Assembly (NCBI GenBank): GCA_018350325.1
Contig: JAEVLN010000002.1
Span: 2,307,731 to 2,371,730 of the forward strand
DNA length: 64,000 bases
Reading direction: 5' to 3'
Source of the DNA: Globodera rostochiensis
Lineage: Eukaryota; Nematoda; Chromadorea; Rhabditida; Heteroderidae
Shown here: positions 1 through 15,410 of the stretch, in pieces
How the letters are laid out: each line of letters opens with the position of its first letter
Numbering within the stretch: the stretch's first letter is position 1
Program-made: the position numbers and the translations under genes
Notes under the pieces: model-generated
Databases searched by the model: none
The model's input: the letters and a program-made list of their open reading frames with translations, nothing else
What the model was told of the DNA's origin: nothing

Positions 1-202
1 GAGATCTCGTCTCGACCGGGCTCTAATTTGTATTAAGAAACGATTATTTAATGTTTTAAGCGAAAATTGGCTGAATTCCAGTGCTTAGTTTGAAGCTTTT
101 GGTGCCAATTTCAGACCGTTTTTCGCCGTCTGCTTGGTTATGCAGCGCCTCATTTGATTATTCTCTGAGTGATTAATTAATTGTATTTGTGTTGTGTCCA
201 TT

Positions 203-383
203 GTTAAAATTAGAGTGCGGCGCGGGATTGATCCCGCCGGGATTTTGCGGGTCCCGCGCCGCAATCCCGCATTTTTTGCGATTTGCGGGATTAATCCCAA
301 AAATCTGATCCCGCACGAGATTTTGATTTTGTAATCCCGCAGCGGGATCCGCAAATCCGATTTTGCCGCACTCTAGTTAAAAT
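203..383. mobile_element. hAT-type MITE with 8-bp target duplication
   Basis: The element spans 211-375 (165 bp). It begins TAGAGTGCGGC and ends with the exact reverse complement GCCGCACTCTA. It is flanked by the perfect 8-bp direct repeat GTTAAAAT (203-210 and 376-383). An 8-bp duplication and TAGAG-type ends are the hallmark of hAT elements. The interior is made of degenerate CGGGATT/AATCCCG repeats and encodes nothing, so it must be non-autonomous. Confidence 0.85.
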
Positions 384-1310
384 AAGATATTTTAGACCTT
401 TTCTTAAAGAAGTTTTCAAAAAAAAACATATTTCGTCATATTCGGTTTACAAGAAAATTAGATTTTTAAAAATAACAAGTCTAATTGAATGAATTTCATT
501 TCAATGCAAAAATAAATGTTTAATTACCATTTTGTTTCGTTTTTACCTCAGATTGTCTAGCCGAAGCTTGCGGCCCGAAAAGGATGTCGCTGTTGCAGCG
601 TCTAATTTTGTGTTGAATTTGAANGGGTTTCCGGGGGGCGGGAGAGGACGGCATAAAAAAAAAAACGTTGTTTTTTTGATAATTAAATTGCTTTACCAAA
701 AAATGGCGAGCAACAGCATACAAAAAGCATGGCCGTCAAAAAACAAAAAAACACAAAAATAAAGGCAAATTCCGAAATTGTTATTTCGTCGCCAATTTTT
801 GCCATTTTATTACTTAAAAATATATTATTTAATTAAAATTTTAGTTTTAAATTATTTTATTACTAAAAATATTTTTAAATATTTTTTCCCGGCAACAAAA
901 TGCTCAGGAAAATGGATGAGCGGCCTGATCATCCTTATCTTTGGGCGTGATCAGCGCCGCCCATCCATTATCCGAGAATTTTTCCCAGCATGCCTGCGAC
1001 AATATTGTTGGCGGGGCCGGCGGAAGCCCCGTAAAGGGCATTGATTAGCCAGCATTGCCTGCGGCAATAAAATAATAGATGGCAAATAATGGGTGGGGGG
1101 GGGGGGTAAAGAAAATTGATCAATAGGTATGGTGGGGGGGGGGGGGTCTAAAGAAATTTTAATACAAAAAAAGCCTGATTAAAGGGGGGGGGGGTCTGAT
1201 TTGGGGGGGGGGGTTCTGATTTGGGGGGGGGGGGGGGGGGGGTTCTGATTTGGGGGGGGGGGGGGGGGGGGGTTCTGATTTGGGGGGGGGGGGGGGTCAG
1301 AAATTTGATT
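384..1310. other. AT-rich intergenic DNA grading into poly-G repeats
   Basis: No gene is recognisable. One undetermined base (N) lies at 625. From about 1091 to 1297 the sequence is a series of G runs of very variable length separated by TTCTGATTT or similar spacers. It is a probable minisatellite in which slippage changes the G-run length, and it could form G-quadruplexes. Confidence 0.6.
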
Positions 1311-1314
1311 AACC

Positions 1315-1384
1315 AATATTCCCGATCAGATATCGGTTGATGGCGTCTCTGACGTCATCAATCGATAATCTGATTGGGAATATT
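1315..1384. repeat. near-perfect hairpin at the edge of the 117-bp array
   Basis: AATATTCCCGATCAGATATC... (1315-1347) is the imperfect reverse complement of 1351-1384, with a 3-nt loop (TCT) and only a few mismatches. It lies immediately before the first satellite unit. It may be the end of a mobile element or a structure that helped start the amplification. Confidence 0.6.
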
Positions 1385-1390
1385 ATCTAC

Positions 1391-4300
1391 TAATATTTAC
1401 GGGCTTTTCCACGCTGGCATTACGCCTTATAGGTTCTCAAAATTCCCGCCTTTGTTGAAGGAAAAAGATAGGCGTTCTATGGCCTTGATGTTGTCCGAAT
1501 CTGGGAGTAATATTTACGGGCTTTTCCACGCTGGCATTACGCCTTATAGGTTCTCAAAATTCCCGCCTTTGTTGAAGGAAAAAGATAGGCGTTCTATGGC
1601 CTTGATGTTGTCCGAATCTGGGAGTAATATTTACGGGCTTTCCCACGCTGGCATTACGCCTTATAGGTTCTCAAAATTCCCGCCTTTGTTGAAGGAAAAA
1701 GATAGGCGTTCTATGGCCTTGATGTTGTCCGAATCTGGGAGTAATATTTACGGGCTTTCCCACGCTGGCATTACGCCTTATAGGTTCTCAAAATTCCCGC
1801 CTTTGTTGAAGGAAAAAGATAGGCGTTCTATGGCCTTGATGTTGTCCGAATCTGGGAGTAATATTTACGGGCTTTCCCACGCTGGCATTACGCCTTATAG
1901 GTTCTCAAAATTCCCGCCTTTGTTGAAGGAAAAAGATAGGCGTTCTATGGCCTTGATGTTGTCCGAATCTGGGAGTAATATTTACGGGCTTTCCCACGCT
2001 GGCATTACGCCTTATAGGTTCTCAAAATTCCCGCCTTTGTTGAAGGAAAAAGATAGGCGTTCTATGGCCTTGATGTTGTCCGAATCTGGGAGTAATATTT
2101 ACGGGCTTTCCCACGCTGGCATTACGCCTTATAGGTTCTCAAAATTCCCGCCTTTGTTGAAGGAAAAAGATAGGCGTTCTATGGCCTTGATGTTGTCCGA
2201 ATCTGGGAGTAATATTTACGGGCTTTCCCACGCTGGCATTACGCCTTATAGGTTCTCAAAATTCCCGCCTTTGTTGAAGGAAAAAGATAGGCGTTCTATG
2301 GCCTTGATGTTGTCCGAATCTGGGAGTAATATTTACGGGCTTTCCCACGCTGGCATTACGCCTTATAGGTTCTCAAAATTCCCGCCTTTGTTGAAGGAAA
2401 AAGATAGGCGTTCTATGGCCTTGATGTTGTCCGAATCTGGGAGTAATATTTACGGGCTTTCCCACGCTGGCATTACGCCTTATAGGTTCTCAAAATTCCC
2501 GCCTTTGTTGAAGGAAAAAGATAGGCGTTCTATGGCCTTGATGTTGTCCGAATCTGGGAGTAATATTTACGGGCTTTCCCACGCTGGCATTACGCCTTAT
2601 AGGTTCTCAAAATTCCCGCCTTTGTTGAAGGAAAAAGATAGGCGTTCTATGGCCTTGATGTTGTCCGAATCTGGGAGTAATATTTACGGGCTTTCCCACG
2701 CTGGCATTACGCCTTATAGGTTCTCAAAATTCCCGCCTTTGTTGAAGGAAAAAGATAGGCGTTCTATGGCCTTGATGTTGTCCGAATCTGGGAGTAATAT
2801 TTACGGGCTTTCCCACGCTGGCATTACGCCTTATAGGTTCTCAAAATTCCCGCCTTTGTTGAAGGAAAAAGATAGGCGTTCTATGGCCTTGATGTTGTCC
2901 GAATCTGGGAGTAATATTTACGGGCTTTCCCACGCTGGCATTACGCCTTATAGGTTCTCAAAATTCCCGCCTTTGTTGAAGGAAAAAGATAGGCGTTCTA
3001 TGGCCTTGATGTTGTCCGAATCTGGGAGTAATATTTACGGGCTTTCCCACGCTGGCATTACGCCTTATAGGTTCTCAAAATTCCCGCCTTTGTTGAAGGA
3101 AAAAGATAGGCGTTCTATGGCCTTGATGTTGTCCGAATCTGGGAGTAATATTTACGGGCTTTCCCACGCTGGCATTACGCCTTATAGGTTCTCAAAATTC
3201 CCGCCTTTGTTGAAGGAAAAAGATAGGCGTTCTATGGCCTTGATGTTGTCCGAATCTGGGAGTAATATTTACGGGCTTTCCCACGCTGGCATTACGCCTT
3301 ATAGGTTCTCAAAATTCCCGCCTTTGTTGAAGGAAAAAGATAGGCGTTCTATGGCCTTGATGTTGTCCGAATCTGGGAGTAATATTTACGGGCTTTCCCA
3401 CGCTGGCATTACGCCTTATAGGTTCTCAAAATTCCCGCCTTTGTTGAAGGAAAAAGATAGGCGTTCTATGGCCTTGATGTTGTCCGAATCTGGGAGTAAT
3501 ATTTACGGGCTTTCCCACGCTGGCATTACGCCTTATAGGTTCTCAAAATTCCCGCCTTTGTTGAAGGAAAAAGATAGGCGTTCTATGGCCTTGATGTTGT
3601 CCGAATCTGGGAGTAATATTTACGGGCTTTCCCACGCTGGCATTACGCCTTATAGGTTCTCAAAATTCCCGCCTTTGTTGAAGGAAAAAGATAGGCGTTC
3701 TATGGCCTTGATGTTGTCCGAATCTGGGAGTAATATTTACGGGCTTTCCCACGCTGGCATTACGCCTTATAGGTTCTCAAAATTCCCGCCTTTGTTGAAG
3801 GAAAAAGATAGGCGTTCTATGGCCTTGATGTTGTCCGAATCTGGGAGTAATATTTACGGGCTTTCCCACGCTGGCATTACGCCTTATAGGTTCTCAAAAT
3901 TCCCGCCTTTGTTGAAGGAAAAAGATAGGCGTTCTATGGCCTTGATGTTGTCCGAATCTGGGAGTAATATTTACGGGCTTTCCCACGCTGGCATTACGCC
4001 TTATAGGTTCTCAAAATTCCCGCCTTTGTTGAAGGAAAAAGATAGGCGTTCTATGGCCTTGATGTTGTCCGAATCTGGGAGTAATATTTACGGGCTTTCC
4101 CACGCTGGCATTACGCCTTATAGGTTCTCAAAATTCCCGCCTTTGTTGAAGGAAAAAGATAGGCGTTCTATGGCCTTGATGTTGTCCGAATCTGGGAGTA
4201 ATATTTACGGGCTTTCCCACGCTGGCATTACGCCTTATAGGTTCTCAAAATTCCCGCCTTTGTTGAAGGAAAAAGATAGGCGTTCTATGGCCTTGATGTT

Positions 4301-7019
4301 GTCCGAATCTGGGAGTAATATTTACGGGCTTTCCCACGCTGGCATTACGCCTTATAGGTTCTCAAAATTCCCGCCTTTGTTGAAGGAAAAAGATAGGCGT
4401 TCTATGGCCTTGATGTTGTCCGAATCTGGGAGTAATATTTACGGGCTTTCCCACGCTGGCATTACGCCTTATAGGTTCTCAAAATTCCCGCCTTTGTTGA
4501 AGGAAAAAGATAGGCGTTCTATGGCCTTGATGTTGTCCGAATCTGGGAGTAATATTTACGGGCTTTCCCACGCTGGCATTACGCCTTATAGGTTCTCAAA
4601 ATTCCCGCCTTTGTTGAAGGAAAAAGATAGGCGTTCTATGGCCTTGATGTTGTCCGAATCTGGGAGTAATATTTACGGGCTTTCCCACGCTGGCATTACG
4701 CCTTATAGGTTCTCAAAATTCCCGCCTTTGTTGAAGGAAAAAGATAGGCGTTCTATGGCCTTGATGTTGTCCGAATCTGGGAGTAATATTTACGGGCTTT
4801 CCCACGCTGGCATTACGCCTTATAGGTTCTCAAAATTCCCGCCTTTGTTGAAGGAAAAAGATAGGCGTTCTATGGCCTTGATGTTGTCCGAATCTGGGAG
4901 TAATATTTACGGGCTTTCCCACGCTGGCATTACGCCTTATAGGTTCTCAAAATTCCCGCCTTTGTTGAAGGAAAAAGATAGGCGTTCTATGGCCTTGATG
5001 TTGTCCGAATCTGGGAGTAATATTTACGGGCTTTCCCACGCTGGCATTACGCCTTATAGGTTCTCAAAATTCCCGCCTTTGTTGAAGGAAAAAGATAGGC
5101 GTTCTATGGCCTTGATGTTGTCCGAATCTGGGAGTAATATTTACGGGCTTTCCCACGCTGGCATTACGCCTTATAGGTTCTCAAAATTCCCGCCTTTGTT
5201 GAAGGAAAAAGATAGGCGTTCTATGGCCTTGATGTTGTCCGAATCTGGGAGTAATATTTACGGGCTTTCCCACGCTGGCATTACGCCTTATAGGTTCTCA
5301 AAATTCCCGCCTTTGTTGAAGGAAAAAGATAGGCGTTCTATGGCCTTGATGTTGTCCGAATCTGGGAGTAATATTTACGGGCTTTCCCACGCTGGCATTA
5401 CGCCTTATAGGTTCTCAAAATTCCCGCCTTTGTTGAAGGAAAAAGATAGGCGTTCTATGGCCTTGATGTTGTCCGAATCTGGGAGTAATATTTACGGGCT
5501 TTCCCACGCTGGCATTACGCCTTATAGGTTCTCAAAATTCCCGCCTTTGTTGAAGGAAAAAGATAGGCGTTCTATGGCCTTGATGTTGTCTGAATCTGGG
5601 AGTAATATTTACGGGCTTTCCCACGCTGGCATTACGCCTTATAGGTTCTCAAAATTCCCGCCTTTGTTGAAGGAAAAAGATAGGCGTTCTATGGCCTTGA
5701 TGTTGTCCGAATCTGGGAGTAATATTTACGGGCTTTCCCACGCTGGCATTACGCCTTATAGGTTCTCAAAATTCCCGCCTTTGTTGAAGGAAAAAGATAG
5801 GCGTTATATGGCCTTGATGTTGTCCGAATCTGGGAGTAATATTTACGGGCTTTCCCACGCTGGCATTACGCCTTATAGGTTCTCAAAATTCCCGCCTTTG
5901 TTGAAGGAAAAAGATAGGCGTTCTATGGCCTTGATGTTGTCCGAATCTGGGAGTAATATTTACGGGCTTTCCCACGCTGGCATTACGCCTTATAGGTTCT
6001 CAAAATTCCCGCCTTTGTTGAAGGAAAAAGATAGGCGTTATATGGCCTTGATGTTGTCCGAATCTGGGAGTAATATTTACGGGCTTTCCCACGCTGGCAT
6101 TACGCCTTATAGGTTCTCAAAATTCCCGCCTTTGTTGAAGGAAAAAGATAGGCGTTATATGGCCTTGATCTTGTCCGAATCTGGGAGTAATATTTACGGG
6201 CTTTCCCACGCTGGCATTACGCCTTATAGGTTCTCAAAATTCCCGCCTTTGTTGAAGGAAAAAGATACGCGTTCTATGGCCTTGATGTTGTCCGAATCTG
6301 GGAGTAATATTTACGGGCTTTCCCACGCTGGCATTACGCCTTATAGGTTCTCAAAATTCCCGCCTTTGTTGAAGGAAAAAGATAGGCGTTCTATGGCCTT
6401 GATGTTGTCTGAATCTGGGAGTAATATTTACGGGCTTTCCCACGCTGGCATTACGCCTTATAGGTTCTCAAAATTCCCGCCTTTGTTGAAGGAAAAAGAT
6501 AGGCGTTCTATGGCCTTGATGTTGTCTGAATCTGGGAGTAATATTTACGGGCTTTCCCACGCTGCATTACGCCTTATAGGTTCTCAAAATTCCCGCCTTT
6601 GTTGAAGGAAAAAGATAGGCGTTCTATGGCCTTGATGTTGTCCGAATCTGGGAGTAATATTTACGGGCTTTCCCACGCTGGCATTACGCCTTATAGGTTC
6701 TCAAAATTCCCGCCTTTGTTGAAGGAAAAAGATAGGCGTTATATGGCCTTGATGTTGTCCGAATCTGGGAGTAATATTTACGGGCTTTCCCACGCTGGCA
6801 TTAAGCCTTATAGGTTCTCAAAATTCCCGCCTTTGTTGAAGGAAAAAGATACGCGTTCTATGGCCTTGATGTTGTCCGAATCTGGGAGTAATATTTACGG
6901 GCTTTCCCACGCTGGCATTACGCCTTATAGGTTCTTAAAATTCCCGCCTTTGTTGAAGGAAAAAGATAGGCGTTATATGGCCTTGATGTTGTCCGAATCT
7001 GGGAGTAATATTTACGGGC
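1391..7019 (+). repeat. 117-bp satellite, 48 tandem units, open in one frame
   Basis: TAATATTTACGGG recurs every 117 bases from 1391 to 7006, i.e. 48 units. Because 117 is a multiple of 3 and one frame has no stop, the array reads as a 39-residue repeat (SNIYGLSHAGITPYRFSKFP followed by PLLKEKDRRSMALMLSESG). There is no ATG and no signal peptide upstream of the first unit in that frame. A one-base deletion near 6564 shifts the frame. Units 1-2 differ from the core by one base (F for S); the next ~33 units are essentially identical. Variants cluster in the last ~12 units and most change an amino acid (S to Y, M to I, R to T, T to K), with few silent ones. That is the pattern of a homogenised satellite with a diverged 3' edge, not of a selected protein. 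A repetitive secreted or structural protein cannot be excluded without transcripts. Confidence 0.9.
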
Positions 7020-7915
7020 CAATTGTTCATTCGTACCGGCCAATACATTGCAGTGAATACGCAAAGTGCGGCCGAATGGACCGGCAAGTACATGGCGAAG
7101 AAGGGCGAGCAGTACCGTGCCGGAATGGTGCAGAGAAATTTTTTTTTCTTAAAATAACTCGCGCATTTGCAAAAATTACACATTAAATTCTTGAGACGTT
7201 TAACATAATCCGCTAATTTTTAATGTAGGATTTTGATCAATTTTTGAGAGGATTTATATTTTTCACAGGAACCTGGTGCGGAACCGGTGAACATCAGTCC
7301 GGCAATACGCCATGGCGTGTTTGTTTTGCACAAGGGGGGCAAACTGATCGGCAAAGTGACTCGTTTCTTGTGTCAGTTTTTTGTTGTTGTTGCTTATTCT
7401 TTGGTCAGACCGGTTTGATTTTGTGTTGTTTCAATTTAAGTGGACAAAATTGGCGACGTTGGCATTGCCGTCGGGCAAAGAGTGGCCGGCAGTGTAAACG
7501 GTGAAAGTGTTGGTGGAAGAGCCTTCAGAAGTACGGCAACCGTAATTGGAGGTGGAATTACGGGTTGATCTATTACATTTTTTTGGTCAATTGTGAAAGA
7601 ATGTTTGTTTTTCAGCGTTTTCGACAGTCTGGATTGCGTTGGAGGACGCATCAAAGACGCTGAAGCGCAACATGGCCGACGAAACGGTGCAGACAGTTCA
7701 ACTGCGGTTAGCTTTTTGTGTTGAAAATAATTGTGTATTTCTTGATGGTTGCCATTTTAGTTACGGCGACGAGGCTTCGCTGACCGCACATCACACACTG
7801 TACGCGTTGGGGCACACCACCTTGGCCGGTTTTCAACTGTACGAGCTGGGCCCACGTTCCATTGCTGGCCGAATGGCACGCAAGGCGGGCCTTCAGATGG
7901 TCCAAGTCGGAAGCG
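7012..7915 (+). pseudogene. 3' exons of a spartin-like senescence-domain gene
   Basis: Five exons fit with matching phases: to 7127, 7269-7362, 7441-7563, 7616-7706 and 7761 onward. They encode a glycine- and alanine-rich segment typical of the senescence domain of spartin/SPART: TGKYMAKKGEQYRAGM, then VNISPAIRHGVFVLHKGGKL, then STVWIALEDASKTLKRNMAD, then YGDEASLTAHHTLYALGHTT and ELGPRSIAGRMARKAG. In the family this domain binds lipid and acts at lipid droplets and endosomes. The exons look intact, but the 5' half (MIT region and first part) is missing: the satellite array abuts the first exon. At the 3' end the frame runs straight into Sly1 sequence instead of stopping. I read it as a truncated, fused copy; a functional fusion with upstream exons outside the window is possible. 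The family call rests on motif resemblance. Confidence 0.55.
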
Positions 7916-8939
7916 GTAGGGAGCGTGTACAGCAGCAGCAAAGTCCCGAGCTGCTAGAAGAAGCGACTGATCGATTTGCACACGAATGTGGCGACGGCCT
8001 TGCTGGACAATATCAAAACGCGCAAGTTGGACGTACTCTTCGAGACGGAGGAGAAACTGCTGACGGGCCAAGGTTTGTTGAACGGAGCGGTGGGGCAATT
8101 TGTGGGAAAAGATTTTGCAATAAAAAACCGATTCTAAAAATTTAATAAAATATTTAAAGATAAAAAGACATTGGACTTTTGAAATCAATTGAACATTTTT
8201 CGATTTGTTTCAGAAATTCCCATCGTCGAAACATTGCGCGACTCTCCGGACAAAGAGGACATAATGCGACTCATTCTGATCGCTGCTTGTTTCCGCAGCA
8301 TGTCGTCGGTGTGTTGTGTTATTTACTGATAAAAACGGTGTTCGAATTACATAATTTGATTTTTAATATAAAAAAGTCAAAATATTCATGCATTTAACGC
8401 TTAACTAAATTTAAGAGGCCGAACAGCGCGAACTTCAGGCGTTCATCGAGGAGCGTGCAGTCATTTCGGATGCTTTGCATTTTGTGCGACAGCTCAGGTA
8501 AATTTGATGGAAGATCATCTACAACCAAAATTTTGACACAAATCCGACCAATTTTCTCCAGATCCTTTGCCAATTTGGGAGGCGAGGTCGAACTGCACCA
8601 GCCGGCACCAAGACGGTCAGCATGTTCTCCAAACTGCTCAGCCATTCCTCGCGCTTTGTCATGGAGGGCGTCAAAAATTTGGTGCCCAAAAAGCACAATT
8701 TGCCACTGACCAAGGTGTTGTTTGGTGTTTGATTTTTGGCGAAAGTTGCCATGTTCAGGTGGTTGAACAGCTGACCACCGATGTGAAGTCGGGCGTTGGC
8801 GTGGTCGGCATTACGGGCGGGTCGTCTGACTTTGACCCCGACCAGTTTCGACTGTTCGACCCCAAGCTGTTGCAGGGGTCGGCCCCGAACAGAGAGTGAG
8901 TTTTCAAATGTTGAAGGCCCATTCATTATCTCTATTTAA

Positions 8940-9731
8940 CCAGAAATTGGAAAAAATGTCGTTTACCGGTGTAAAATATTTTCGGTCGAATTATATACCA
9001 ATCGACTCCGCTCATCGAGCTGATTACGAATCTGCAAAAATTTTGCCGCGGAAACCACTTTGGAGCAAGTTATGAGCCCGGGACTGAAGTGTCTTTTTCA
9101 GTGGGGACTCAGTTGTCCATAGATTAAAAAGTGGGCAAAAGGATTGATCTAGGCTTTTAAAAGGTGGCATTCATTAGGCTTAGGCCTGGCTCGAGGAGCG
9201 TTAGGCTTAGGCTTAGGCCTAAGCCACCCTGGCTCGGGGAGCGTTAGGCTTAGGCTTAGGCTTAGGCCTAAGCCACCCTGGCTCGGGGAGCGTTAGGCTT
9301 AGGCTTAGGCCTAAGCGTAGGGTTTATTTTTGATAGATAATATTAAATATTTAGATCAAATTATTCTTTAAATGATTTCCCCCCCTTTGATTGAAGAGTA
9401 TAGTAGTGAAGAGGAATATTTGGATGAATAATTTATCTGTTGCTTTTTTGAAACCACTGTTGAATTAAATGGAGAATAAACGAAAGGATTATTGTTTCTA
9501 ATTGGTGCATAAAAATAGCAAAATATTATTTGCATATTTGTCATTTGAATCTATGGACAACTGAGTCCCCACTGAAAAAGACACTTCAGTCCCGGGTTCA
9601 TAACTTGCTCCAAAGTGGTTTCCGCGGCAAAATTTTTGCAGATTCGTAATCAGCTCGATGAGCGGAACCGATTGGTATATAATTCGACCGAAAATATTTA
9701 CACCGGTAAACGACATTTTAGCCCAGAAATT
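8940..9731. mobile_element. fold-back element with ~170-bp inverted arms
   Basis: Bases ~8955-9124 (TGTCGTTTACCGGTGTAA... ) recur as the reverse complement at ~9553-9718 with few differences. The 9-bp direct repeat CCAGAAATT (8940-8948 and 9723-9731) flanks the unit, consistent with a target duplication. The right arm read on the minus strand is open (MSFTGVNIFGRIIYQSVPLI...), but I recognise no family. It sits inside the last intron of the Sly1 remnant. Confidence 0.65.
9174..9322. repeat. interstitial telomere-type repeats (TTAGGC)
   Basis: Three units of about 50 bp each contain CTGGCTCGGGGAGCG followed by 2-4 copies of TTAGGC and the inverse CCTAAGCC, so each unit is also palindromic (TTAGGCCTAA). 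TTAGGC is the nematode telomere repeat. The block is the loop region of the fold-back element. Confidence 0.75.
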
Positions 9732-10093
9732 CTATGGACACCTGGGACCTTAAGAGCATCATCCAGGGGCACGGAGGTTTTAAGCCTCCTAGCCGGGTAG
9801 GTGGTTGGTCTACCTTTAGTACAAGTTTTGGATGTATAAGACAACTTTTTTTTGGGAATTTTATTCCTGAAATTCCACATCATCTCTTCAGTGTTCGTCC
9901 AACCCATGCAGCTGCTGATGTGATTGTGTTCGTGATCGGTGGTGGCAACTACGTGGAGTACCAGAATGTGCAGGAATGGGCTAAGGCTCGTGGCCTTCAA
10001 CGGTGCACCTACGGATGAACGGAGATGGTCAGCCCGAAGCATTTCGTGGAGCAGCTCAACACACTGGGCGTCCAGGGCAATGTGACGGAATGA

Positions 10094-10413
10094 GGGGGAT
10101 GAATCAAACGGTTTATGTATTCGGGGGTTGTAAAAGTAATGAATAAACATTAAAATTTATTTCAAAATATTCCATCTCCTTTCTCTAATTTTGCACCTTT
10201 TTTTGTTAATTCACATCATTTTGGGGATAGAAGCAATGTTTATGCTGGTTGTCGTCTTGTTCAACATGTTTATTCACCAAAAATAATGGCCGGGGGGAGG
10301 ACAAAGAAGAGCTTGAATAACAAACAAAAATAAGTTGGAATATTAAAAAGGGGGATTCAATGCCGGCGGGGGGGGGGGGGGGGGGTGCGGTGTCTTTGCT
10401 TTTCTTATTCGCC
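10094..10413. other. intergenic, no gene seen
   Basis: AT-rich 3' flank with AATAAA at 10141-10146, which may be the old Sly1 polyadenylation signal, and one long G run ending near 10385. Nothing else is recognisable. Confidence 0.5.
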
Positions 10414-11001
10414 TACTAGGTCGTATCATAAAAAATGTCGCTTTTTGACTTTTTGATAAAAAAGTCATATAAAAGTTGTTGAAGCGCCCCAATTTTTTTA
10501 TAAGAAAATATCCCCGTCTGAGTGGAGTATTTTGATAGGTAAACGGTTTCTGAAGCTTTTCATACCGTCGAAATAAAAATTCCCAAAACCGCTTTGGTCG
10601 AACATACCAAAAACAGTTTTTCCGGTTTTAAACCGTTTTGCTTGGAGAAAGCTCTCCGGTTTTATCCATCCCCCTAAAAGACAATTGATTCTGCATCGTA
10701 TTCAAAAAACCGCTTACGGATCCGTCAACTCTTCGATTTTTTAAAAATCCTTGAAGTTTTTCGCCAAAATTGGCTCTTCAGAAATGACCAAAAATGGTTT
10801 TGTGGATTTAAAACCGGTTCAAAAGCGAAGAATCTGTTCGATGTAAGCACAACTTCTATAGAATAGCTGTTTCTGCATTGAATGCAAAAAATTGTACTAG
10901 GGATATTTTCTTAAAAAAAAATTGGGGCGCTTCAACAACTTTTTATATGACTTTTTTATCAAAAAGTCAAAAAGCGACATTTTTTATGATACGACCTAGT
11001 A
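10414..11001. mobile_element. mariner-type MITE with ~90-bp inverted ends
   Basis: The element 10416-10999 (584 bp) begins CTAGGTCGTATCATAAAAAA and ends with its reverse complement; the inverted match continues for roughly 90-100 bases on each side. Both ends are flanked by TA (10414-10415, 11000-11001), the Tc1/mariner target duplication. The terminal motif resembles mariner ends (YYAGGT-G---CATAA). There is no transposase reading frame inside. Confidence 0.8.
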
Positions 11002-14985
<3,984 letters not shown>

Positions 14986-15009
14986 GCGGTTCATCACCAG
15001 GACCAGAGT

Positions 15010-15112
15010 CATCGCCAAAAAGTCCCCATGATTCATGATCGGATCTGATCAGGGACCGATCATTGCCAAAAAGTCCCCATGATTCATGATCGGATCTTAT
15101 CAGGGCCGGATC
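15010..15112. repeat. two tandem ~54-bp units
   Basis: CCAAAAAGTCCCCATGATTC followed by ATGATCGGATCTGATCAGGG occurs twice in a row with two or three changes. No coding content. Confidence 0.7.
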
Positions 15113-15410
15113 ACGCGGAGACAAAATCACCGATTGCATTCATTCGAACAAAGCGTCGCAGGAACTTCCCCGGGGGTGGGGGGATACAAATCGAAAAGCT
15201 TTCATGACGACAACAGTTGCCAGCAGCTGCCCACATAAACGGGAGGGAGGAAGGACTGATCGACAACTTACAGTTAAAATTCGGCCCATATAGCGTGGTT
15301 GTTGTGAACATGCAGAAACTCGTGTGTATGATGAAGGTTGAAGCGACCGTTGTTTTGCAGTGTGGCTCTCCTTAAATTGAGGTCCGACGAAAATGTGTTT
15401 TTATTTTTAG

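Larger units (their letters stand above)
7930..10093 (+). pseudogene. decayed 3' half of the SM protein Sly1 (SCFD1)
   Basis: Sly1 binds the ER-Golgi syntaxin 5 SNARE. Recognisable pieces in order: KKRLIDLHTNVATALLDNIK near 7960-8030, PDKEDIMRLILIAACF near 8250, SRFVMEGVKNLVPKKHNLPL near 8650-8720, FDPDQFRLFDPKLLQGSAP near 8835-8890, ADVIVFVIGGGNYVEYQNVQ near 9915-9975, and the tail VSPKHFVEQLNTLGV. Introns and phases are mostly kept. Breaks: compensating small deletions near 7945, a frame change between 8580 and 8620, one near 9895, and an in-frame TGA at 10016-10018 where family members have Cys (YGC) 25 codons before the natural stop at 10091-10093. The first half of the protein is absent; spartin-like exons sit in its place. 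Neighbouring genes such as RPL5 show no frame errors, so poor base calling is a less likely explanation than gene decay. Confidence 0.7.

Noticed and set aside
1374..6605. Single 1743-residue repeat protein
   Set aside because: It starts at a TTG within non-repeat DNA with no ATG before the array; variants are mostly non-silent and one unit has a frameshift. Treated as a satellite.
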